DNA of 12,249 nucleotides. Origin: JBDTVS01 sp040007095 (GTDB lineage Bacteria > Acidobacteriota > Vicinamibacteria > Vicinamibacterales > CAVVIG01). The position numbers and the translations under genes are program-made. The DNA lies in NCBI GenBank assembly GCA_040007095.1, contig JBDTVS010000115.1, positions 1-12,249 of the forward strand. The letters are read 5' to 3'. The notes under the pieces are model-generated. The model saw nothing but the letters and a program-made list of their open reading frames with translations. It was not told the origin of the DNA and made no database searches. Positions 6,565 through 12,249 of this stretch are shown piece by piece. Each line of letters starts with the position of its first letter. The stretch's first letter is position 1.

Positions 6565-7368
6565 GTGAAGCGCATAACCGTCGTGGCAGTGATCTGCCTG
6601 ATGTCGTCGCCGCTGCACGGGCAGTGGGTGAAACATCCGACCGCTGGCATTCCCCGAACTGCTGATGGTCAGCCGACCATGAATGCGCCGGCGCCGAGGA
6701 ATCGCAACGGCCGGCCCGACCTGTCAGGGCTGTGGGGAGCGGAGAAGACACGCCCGTGTCCGCCGAACGGCTGCGACGACATGCAGATCAGCGAGCAGTT
6801 CCTCGACATCGGATGGCACGTGCCGGGCGGGCTGCCGTATCAACCGTGGGCGGCCGAACTCGCCGCGAAGCGCACCGCCGATATTCGCAAGGACGATCCG
6901 CAGGCCCACTGTCTCCCGACCGGCATCGTCCGGATGCACACGACGCCGCTGTTCAGAAAGGTCGTCCAGACGCCGGAGCTGATCGTCATCCTCAACGAAC
7001 GTAATGCCTCGTACCGCCAGATCTTCACCGACGGCCGGCCGCTGCCGGTCGATCCGCAACCGTCCTGGGCCGGTTACTCCTCGGGTACCTGGGAAGGTGA
7101 CGTACTCGTCGTGCGGACCAGCGGCTTCCGGGACGGAGTGTGGTTGGACGCGAAGGGCAGCCCCCTGACCGAAGCCGGCACGATCACCGAACGCTTCCGT
7201 CGAATCGACTTCGGCAATCTGGAAATCTCGATCACCGTTGACGATCCGAAGGCCTACACGAAGCCCTGGACAACGACGTTGAAGCAGCATCTCCTGCCGG
7301 ATTCAGAGTTGATCGACTACATCTGCAACGAGAACGAAAGGGATACCCACCACTTCCTCGTGAAATGA
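6565..7368 (+). CDS. Secreted protein of unknown function (RPDLSGLW / GTWEGD type)
   Basis: A 267-residue exported protein starting at GTG 6565, chosen because GAGG lies five bases upstream and the following MKRITVVAVICLMSSPLHGQ is a clean signal peptide; the frame-extension to 6481 has no export signal. Motifs in order are NGRPDLSGLWG (about 47-58), a Cys pair PCPPNGC (C65, C70), HCLPTGIVRM (C116), YRQIFTDGRPLP, GTWEGDVLVVRTSGF (174-188), TERFRRID, and ICNENERDTHHFLVK at the C-terminus (C254). I recall related proteins as abundant paralogues in Acidobacteriota, with no known biochemical role. Four cysteines in the mature part could make disulphides. It lies 134 bases upstream of the efflux operon on the same strand, but the promoter at 7472 suggests separate transcription. 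Confidence 0.8.
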   Translation: MKRITVVAVICLMSSPLHGQWVKHPTAGIPRTADGQPTMNAPAPRNRNGRPDLSGLWGAEKTRPCPPNGCDDMQISEQFLDIGWHVPGGLPYQPWAAELAAKRTADIRKDDPQAHCLPTGIVRMHTTPLFRKVVQTPELIVILNERNASYRQIFTDGRPLPVDPQPSWAGYSSGTWEGDVLVVRTSGFRDGVWLDAKGSPLTEAGTITERFRRIDFGNLEISITVDDPKAYTKPWTTTLKQHLLPDSELIDYICNENERDTHHFLVK

Positions 7369-7471
7369 CGGGCCACGCGATGGTTCAATCTCATGTCGTT
7401 CATCTCACGTGGGAAAAAACGTTTGAGCCCTACCTCGTCTTCTTCCTTCTCCCGAAAGCAATGTAGACCGA

Positions 7472-7500
7472 TTGTAAGTGGAACGCCCACGTGCTATACA
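7472..7500 (+). promoter_or_regulatory. Promoter of the metal efflux operon (TTGTAA - 17 - TATACA, extended -10)
   Basis: TTGTAA (7472-7477) and TATACA (7495-7500) are separated by exactly 17 bases, and TG at 7492-7493 makes an extended -10. Each hexamer matches the sigma-70 consensus at four of six positions. Within the spacer, GTGG and CCAC (7478-7481, 7487-7490) form a short inverted repeat where a regulator could bind. CCCACGTG (7486-7493) has an inverse copy, CACGTGGG, at 7406-7413. Transcription would begin about 7506-7508, at the start of the small Cys-rich gene. Confidence 0.55.
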
Positions 7501-7502
7501 CA

Positions 7503-7808
7503 ATGACGGTGCGGCGCATTCTGTTCCTGCTGGTACTCGGGTTCCTGGTGATCGACGCAACAGGTCTCGAAGCCCTGGTGCGCCCGGAGCCGTGTACCAG
7601 CGTTCAAGACACGCTGCCGGACGGCGCCTGCCCGCCGACGTGCGCCCGGTGCGCGTGTGGCGTGCAACTCGTTGTGCCCGACACGGCGCCATCCCTGGAG
7701 TCGGTCGCGATTCAAAAGACCTTCGTCGACCTCTATTCCCGCCGGGTTCGCCGGACCGCTCCCGCCAAGATCTTCCACGTCCCGAAATTCGCCACCCCGA
7801 CCATCTGA
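7503..7808 (+). CDS. Small exported Cys-rich protein leading the metal efflux operon
   Basis: A 101-residue protein that I do not recognise by name. A short positive N-terminus (MTVRRI) and the stretch LFLLVLGFLVIDATGLEAL form a signal peptide or anchor. After it come PCTSVQ and a tight cysteine cluster, ACPPTCARCACG: five cysteines in 22 residues, spaced C-x11-C-x3-C-x2-C-x-C. The C-terminal half is basic and has no cysteines. It lies 59 bases before the CzcC-like gene in the same direction and right behind the probable promoter, so it is the first cistron of the efflux operon. A periplasmic metal-binding or metal-sensing role is inferred from the cysteines and the context. The start is uncertain: the promoter places transcription start at about 7507, so GTG 7509 as a leaderless start is an alternative to ATG 7503, and a GTG at 7491 lies inside the promoter. 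Confidence 0.68.
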   Translation: MTVRRILFLLVLGFLVIDATGLEALVRPEPCTSVQDTLPDGACPPTCARCACGVQLVVPDTAPSLESVAIQKTFVDLYSRRVRRTAPAKIFHVPKFATPTI

Positions 7809-7867
7809 ATTCCTGATTCGTTGAGCCGGGTCGCGTCGTGACGCGGCCGGATTGTCTGTGAGGCCCT

Positions 7868-9091
7868 ATGCATTGGCGGCCGTGTGCTGCGGTGCCGGTA
7901 TTGATCTGCCTGGTGCAGTCGAATGCCGTGGCGCAGTCGATTTCCTTGTCCCTCGATGACGCACTGGCGCGAGCGCGCGAGCAGGCCCCGGTGGTGTTGG
8001 TCGCCCGCGCGCGCATTGAGGAGGCGCGCGGTCGCCTGATCGGTGCGCGGGTCCGGTTTCGCGACAATCCGACGATCGACGTCGGGATGGGACCACGGAC
8101 CACGGAGGCCGGCACCATGACCGACCTCGACATCGGCTTCTCCCAGCTGTTCGAAACCGCTGGACAGCGGGCCGCCCGGATCGCCGGGGCCGAGGCAGGG
8201 ATCGCCCGCGAGACCGCCGCGGCCGACGAGGCGAGACGATTGGCGCTCCGTGCCGTCGCCCTCGCCCATCTCCACACCCTGCACGCGCAGGAGCGGATCG
8301 AGCTGCTGCGGGGCGTTGAAGCGGTGGCTGCCGACGTACGGACGGTGACGGACCGCAGGTACGCAGTCGGCGACATCGCGGTACTCGATGTCAACATCGC
8401 GAAGATCGCATGGGCTCGAGCTCGGGCGGCGCGTCTGGCCGCCGAGGGGGAGCGAACGGTGTTCGCCGGTGAATTGCAGCGACTGCTTGGCCTGCCGTCC
8501 GGGAGCACGGTGACGGCCGCCGGCTCGTTGCGCCTGCAGCGTCGATCGGAGCTGGCGAACCTGCTGGCGGTGGTGGCGAATCGTCCCGACCTGCGCGGCC
8601 TGGACGCCGATCTCCGCGACGCGGAGTCCGAGGTCCGTCTGGGGCGCGCGTCAACCCGACCGGACGTTGGGCTGGGCGCGCGGATGAAGCGCGAAGAAGG
8701 CCACCGAGCCGTGATCGGCGAGCTGACGGTCACCCTGCCGGTGTTCAACCAGGGTCAGGAATTGCGCGCCACCGCCGCGGCGCGCACGTCCCGTGTGCGT
8801 CTCGAGCGGGACACGACCCGCGCCTCGATCGAATCCGAAGTGCGCGCCCTCCACGCGGCCTTCGCCGCTCGCGAAGCGGCGCTCACGGCGTTTGCACAGG
8901 ACGCGATGCCCGGCATGGACGAGAACGACGCGCTGGCGCGCCGAAGCTTCGAGGTCGGCCAGATCAGTCTGCCGGAGTTGCTGCTGGTCCAGCGAGAGCT
9001 GGTCGAGACGCGACTCGAATATCTCAATCGGCAATTGGAGGTCGCAGAGGCGGCCATCGAGCAGGACGCTGCTGCCGGAGTCCTTCAATGA
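7868..9091 (+). CDS. czcC: CzcC-like outer-membrane factor of metal RND efflux system (TolC superfamily)
   Basis: A 407-residue protein, near the usual 400-430 for CzcC-type channels. A signal peptide ends near AVAQ (about residue 23). The mature part has the duplicated OEP layout: SLSLDDALARAREQAPVVL, a long helix, SQLFETAGQRAARIAGAEAG (about 93-112), a second long helical region, then LPELLLVQRELVETRLEYL (about 367-385), the motif that closes the last helix pair in this family. No cysteine sits in a proper lipobox. Three such subunits form the outer-membrane and periplasmic tunnel that docks with the adaptor and pump. ATG 7868 has GAGG four bases upstream. Its last bases overlap the next start in ATGA at 9088, typical of coupled translation within a czcCBA operon. 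Confidence 0.9.
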   Translation: MHWRPCAAVPVLICLVQSNAVAQSISLSLDDALARAREQAPVVLVARARIEEARGRLIGARVRFRDNPTIDVGMGPRTTEAGTMTDLDIGFSQLFETAGQRAARIAGAEAGIARETAAADEARRLALRAVALAHLHTLHAQERIELLRGVEAVAADVRTVTDRRYAVGDIAVLDVNIAKIAWARARAARLAAEGERTVFAGELQRLLGLPSGSTVTAAGSLRLQRRSELANLLAVVANRPDLRGLDADLRDAESEVRLGRASTRPDVGLGARMKREEGHRAVIGELTVTLPVFNQGQELRATAAARTSRVRLERDTTRASIESEVRALHAAFAAREAALTAFAQDAMPGMDENDALARRSFEVGQISLPELLLVQRELVETRLEYLNRQLEVAEAAIEQDAAAGVLQ

Positions 9092-10278
9092 CAGACATCA
9101 CGCGCACGTCGGTCTTTCTCGTGCTGGTCCTCGGCGCCGCTGGATGCGGACCCAAGGAGGTGCCGAGGGCCGCCGCGGTCCACGCCGGCGCCGCAGCCAC
9201 CGCGGAACGGAAGCCCGCAGACAACGTCGTGCAGGTCAGCGAGGAGATGCTCCGCGACTTGAGGATCACGACCTCGACGGTCGAGTTGCACCGCGGCGGC
9301 GAGGCGTCCAGCTTCCTCGGGGAGCTCGGCGTGAATCTGAACGCCTACGCGGAAGTGAGCGCTCCGTTGACAGCGCGGGTCGTGTCCCTGCAGGCCGTTG
9401 AAGGGCAGACAGTACAAGCTGGCGAGCCGCTCGCGACGCTCGAAAGCGGCGAACTGGCCAAGGCGAGAGGAGACCTCGCAACGGTGGAAGCGAGGCACGA
9501 CCTCGCGCAGCGCGCGCTCGACCGGAAACGCGGGCTGAACGCCGAGAAGATCGTCCCGACCCGCGAGGTCCAGGAAGCCGAACACGAGACGATCGCCGCC
9601 GAAGCGCTGGTGCGCTCCGCGCGCGCCGCGCTCCAGGCCCTTGGCGCGCCGGATCAAGCCAGCCCGGGCGCGAGTCCGTCGACCTTGGTGCTGCGCTCAC
9701 CGGTGACGGGAGTCGTCCTCGAACGGACGCTGGCGATGGGCCAGACGGCGGACCCATCCAAACCCCTGTTCCGTATCGGTGATCTCTCGACCCTGTGGCT
9801 CACGGTACACGCGTTCGAGCGCGATGCCGTGCGCCTGGTCACAGGCGCACCGGCGCGCATCGCCTTTGCGGCACTCCCCGACCGCATGTTTCAGGGAACA
9901 GTCGCCATGATTGCGCAGCGCGTCGACGCCGACTCGCGGACCGTCGCGGTCCGCATCGACCTCCCGAATCGGGACCGGCTCCTGCGTCCGGGCATGTCCG
10001 GGACGGCCTGGCTGCCGGTCGGAGACCAGGGCACCTGGCTCGCCGTGCCCGCCGCAGCCGTGCAGCGCGTCCTCGATCGCTGGTGCGTGTTCATTCCGAA
10101 AGACAGGCGCACGTTCGAGATCCGACCTGTCGGACGCGGCCGGGACATTGCCGGCGAGGTCGAGATGCTATCCGGTGTGCGCGCCGGCGACGCCATCGTC
10201 GTGGACGGCGCGTTTCTCCTGAAAGCGGAAACGGAACGATCCGCGGCTGATGGCGAGCACGGAGAGACACACGAATGA
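9088..10278 (+). CDS. czcB: CzcB-like periplasmic adaptor (membrane fusion) lipoprotein
   Basis: A 396-residue membrane fusion protein. The signal ends in LGAAGC (C20), a plausible though not ideal lipobox, so it is probably lipid-anchored to the inner membrane. Domains in order are the first half of a biotinyl-lipoyl-like domain, SAPLTARVVSLQAVEGQTVQ (about 91-110), an alpha-hairpin (about 125-190), the returning lipoyl half LVLRSPVTGVVLERTLAMGQ (about 206-225), then a beta-barrel, GDLSTLWLTVHAFERDAVRL, and the membrane-proximal region ending AIVVDGAFLLKAETERS. It links pump and outer-membrane channel and may hand metal to the pump. It lacks an extended N-terminal metal-binding domain and I see no Met cluster like that of CusB. 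It overlaps both neighbours by four bases (ATGA), so its translation is coupled to both. Confidence 0.9.
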   Translation: MTDITRTSVFLVLVLGAAGCGPKEVPRAAAVHAGAAATAERKPADNVVQVSEEMLRDLRITTSTVELHRGGEASSFLGELGVNLNAYAEVSAPLTARVVSLQAVEGQTVQAGEPLATLESGELAKARGDLATVEARHDLAQRALDRKRGLNAEKIVPTREVQEAEHETIAAEALVRSARAALQALGAPDQASPGASPSTLVLRSPVTGVVLERTLAMGQTADPSKPLFRIGDLSTLWLTVHAFERDAVRLVTGAPARIAFAALPDRMFQGTVAMIAQRVDADSRTVAVRIDLPNRDRLLRPGMSGTAWLPVGDQGTWLAVPAAAVQRVLDRWCVFIPKDRRTFEIRPVGRGRDIAGEVEMLSGVRAGDAIVVDGAFLLKAETERSAADGEHGETHE

Positions 10279-12249
10279 TCGAGCGCATCATCCGCGCGTC
10301 CGCGTCCAGGCCGGCGCTCGCGATCATCCTCGCGATCGCCGGCACGATCGTCGGCACGATGTCGCTGCAGAACCTGCGCCGAGACGTCTTCCCGGATCTG
10401 TCCGCGCCGGTGTTCAACGTGATCGTGCAGAACGCGTCGATGGGCGCCGAGGAACTGGAAACCGGCATCGCCATCCCGCTCGAGGCGGCGCTCGCGGGAC
10501 TGCCGGATATTCGACGCATCCGCTCGGTGTCTCAGCTCGGTGTCTGTCAAGTGACGGTCGAATTCGAGCCCGACGCCGACTATTACCGTGCGCGCCAGTT
10601 CGTCGCCGAGCGGGTCAACCAGATCAACCCGCAACTTCCGCCTGGGACGGAGCCGCCGCTCTTGTCCGGCGTCACCGGCCGACTCAACGAGATCTTTGAA
10701 TTCACGCTCGAAGCGGATCCGGGGGTGGCGGATCTGATGACGCTGCGCGACCTCGCGGAGTTCGACGTCAAGAATCGGCTGCTCGCCGTGCCCGGCGTGG
10801 CGGCGGTTGAACGACTCGGCGGATACCTGCGCCAATTCCAGGTGCAGCTCGACCCGGAACGCATGGTCGCGCGCAGGGTCAGTCTCGACGAGGTGATGCA
10901 CGCCGTGGAGACGTCGAACGTCAACGCCGCGGGCGGTTTCGTGCGTCAGGGTCCGATGGAATGGTCGGTTCGCGCGCTCGGCCGTGCCGCCGGCGTTGAC
11001 GAACTGCGCCAGACCGTCGTCGTGGTACGCGGCACCACGCCGGTCCTGATCGGCGATATCGCCGACGTGCGCGAGGCGCCTGCGACGCGTCGAGGCATGG
11101 CCCACCGGTTGAAAGGCGAGGTCGTCAGCGCTCGCATCATCAAACAGTTCGGGTCGGACACGGTCAAGGTCGCCGACGGCATTCGGCAAGCGGTCGTCGA
11201 GATCCAGCGCGGACTGCCGAAAGGCGTGGTGCTGCGCACCGTGTACGACCAGTCGGTGCTGGTCCAATCGGCGCTCGGCGGCGTCGGCCGTGCCGTCCTT
11301 CTGGGTGCGGCGTTCGTCGTGTTGGTGCTGTTCGCACTCCTCGGGGATGTCAGGGCCGCGATCATCGTGACGCTGACGATTCCGATGTCGATTGCGCTGG
11401 CGGGTATCCTGCTCGATCGCCTGAACGTCGGCCTGAACACCATGACACTCGGAGGCCTGGCCATCGCCGTGGGGCTCCTGGTCGACGCGGCGATCATCGT
11501 GACGGAGAACATCGTTCACCGCTTGACAGGAACCTCACGCGAGGCCCATCGGGACGTCGCCGTTCGGGCGGCGACCGAGGTGGGACGTCCGATCGCGTTT
11601 GCCACCGTCATCGTCATCGCGGTGTTCCTGCCGCTCTTCGGCATGTCCGGGATCGAGGGCCGCATGTACCAGCCGTTGGCGGCGGCCGTCATGGCGGCCG
11701 TTGCGGCGTCTTTGCTGCTCGCGCTGAGCGTCGTCCCGGTGGTCGGTGAGCTCGTGCTGCAGCCCAGGAAAAGCGGGGCTCACGAGGACGTCTGGCTGAT
11801 TCGCAGCATCAAGGTCCTGTACGCGCCCGTTCTTGACTACTGCCTGAGACATCGCCTCGTCGTGCTCGCCGTGGCGGTGGTCATCACCGTGCCAGCCCTG
11901 TTCATCGCCACGCGGATCGGGTCGGATTTCATGCCGCGACTCGACGAAGGCGCGCTGCTCTTGCAAACCGTGTTGCCGCCGGAAGCCTCACTCGAAGAAG
12001 TCGACCGGCTCAATCACCGCGTGGAAGACCTGTTGCGTGAAATCCCGGAGGTCGACGATGTGGTGCGACGGACGGGACGGGCGGAGGCGACCGAGGATCC
12101 CATGCCGCACACGACCTCCGATGTGCTGGTCGTCTTGAAGGACGAACGAAGCCGCGGCCTGGATGGGATCGAGGATGCCATGCGAGACCGATTGAAGGAC
12201 GTGCCGGGTGTCACCGTCCTCTTCACCACGCCGCTCGGCATGCGCATCG
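10275..12249 (+). CDS. czcA: CzcA-like heavy-metal RND efflux pump (C-terminus beyond right edge)
   Basis: The first 658 residues of a pump normally about 1020-1050 long. MIERIIRASASRPALAIILA is the RND TM1 start, then RDVFPDLSAPVFNVIVQ and the porter domain (about 40-330). The TM4 relay motif is GGLAIAVGLLVDAAIIVTEN (393-412) with D404 and E411; the first Asp of the CzcA DFGxxVDG motif is replaced by Ala (398). The second periplasmic loop starts SDFMPRLDEGALLLQ (550-564) and continues GRAEATEDPMPHTTSD (601-616), more like CzcA than CusA: by my recalled alignment the CusA copper ligands M573 and M623 correspond to Q564 and T614. The pump exports divalent or monovalent metal ions using the proton gradient; the ion is unknown. 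Its ATG overlaps the stop of the adaptor gene, with GGAGAG upstream. A 542-codon frame on the opposite strand is a shadow. Confidence 0.92.
   Translation, partial: MIERIIRASASRPALAIILAIAGTIVGTMSLQNLRRDVFPDLSAPVFNVIVQNASMGAEELETGIAIPLEAALAGLPDIRRIRSVSQLGVCQVTVEFEPDADYYRARQFVAERVNQINPQLPPGTEPPLLSGVTGRLNEIFEFTLEADPGVADLMTLRDLAEFDVKNRLLAVPGVAAVERLGGYLRQFQVQLDPERMVARRVSLDEVMHAVETSNVNAAGGFVRQGPMEWSVRALGRAAGVDELRQTVVVVRGTTPVLIGDIADVREAPATRRGMAHRLKGEVVSARIIKQFGSDTVKVADGIRQAVVEIQRGLPKGVVLRTVYDQSVLVQSALGGVGRAVLLGAAFVVLVLFALLGDVRAAIIVTLTIPMSIALAGILLDRLNVGLNTMTLGGLAIAVGLLVDAAIIVTENIVHRLTGTSREAHRDVAVRAATEVGRPIAFATVIVIAVFLPLFGMSGIEGRMYQPLAAAVMAAVAASLLLALSVVPVVGELVLQPRKSGAHEDVWLIRSIKVLYAPVLDYCLRHRLVVLAVAVVITVPALFIATRIGSDFMPRLDEGALLLQTVLPPEASLEEVDRLNHRVEDLLREIPEVDDVVRRTGRAEATEDPMPHTTSDVLVVLKDERSRGLDGIEDAMRDRLKDVPGVTVLFTTPLGMRI

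Noticed and set aside
7405..8748. Minus-strand open frame of 447 codons
   Set aside because: It lies opposite the Cys-rich gene and czcC, and its translation is Arg/Ser/Pro-rich low-complexity sequence with no motif.
9891..11519. Long minus-strand open frame (542 codons) opposite czcB and czcA
   Set aside because: Its translation is rich in His, Arg and Asp with no fold-like pattern, as expected for the antisense of GC-rich genes; the plus strand carries clear adaptor and RND pump motifs.

Overview
The window is a G+C-rich stretch of bacterial chromosome. The codon use is GC-biased, and the gene set includes a large Fe-S/FAD oxidoreductase, a secreted protein carrying the RPDLSGLW and GTWEGD motifs, and a lipoprotein cytochrome of the c'/c556 type. 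This mix suggests Acidobacteriota, perhaps a Vicinamibacteria-like lineage. That placement is inferred from recalled protein families; there is no rRNA or marker gene to confirm it. I see no tRNA, rRNA, CRISPR array, intact insertion sequence or phage gene.

Layout. (1) Bases 1-1345, minus strand: the N-terminal 448 residues of a large glutamate-synthase-small-subunit-like FAD/Fe-S oxidoreductase that runs off the left edge. (2) 1583-2854, plus: an MFS exporter divergent from it. (3) 2855-3053: a convergent junction with a perfect 14-bp inverted repeat. (4) 3054-4228, minus: a likely two-gene unit, in transcription order a secreted beta-rich protein of unknown function and then a monoheme cytochrome lipoprotein. 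(5) 4229-4842: a gene-poor spacer with a strong 13-bp inverted repeat and possible repeat-element debris. (6) 4843-6099, plus: an MgtC/DUF4010 membrane protein. (7) 6100-6564: a second gene-poor spacer ending in promoter-like sequence. (8) 6565-7368, plus: a secreted protein of unknown function. (9) 7503 to the right edge, plus: a tightly packed heavy-metal RND efflux operon, made of a small Cys-rich secreted protein, a CzcC-like outer-membrane factor, a CzcB-like adaptor lipoprotein and a CzcA-like RND pump cut by the window end. Start and stop codons overlap (ATGA) at both the czcC/czcB and czcB/czcA junctions.

How they work together. The right third is a coherent CBA-type cation efflux system spanning both membranes, and its first gene is a small exported Cys-cluster protein that could bind metal in the periplasm. 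The pump shows an unusual residue combination: its TM4 proton-relay motif resembles CusA, while its periplasmic metal-cleft positions resemble CzcA. Transport genes (MFS, MgtC/DUF4010, Czc) and periplasmic redox or unknown genes sit side by side, but only the Czc genes and the 3054-4228 pair show operon-like packing. The less familiar elements are the small Cys-rich leader protein, the two-gene secreted-protein/cytochrome unit, and the structured DNA in the spacers.
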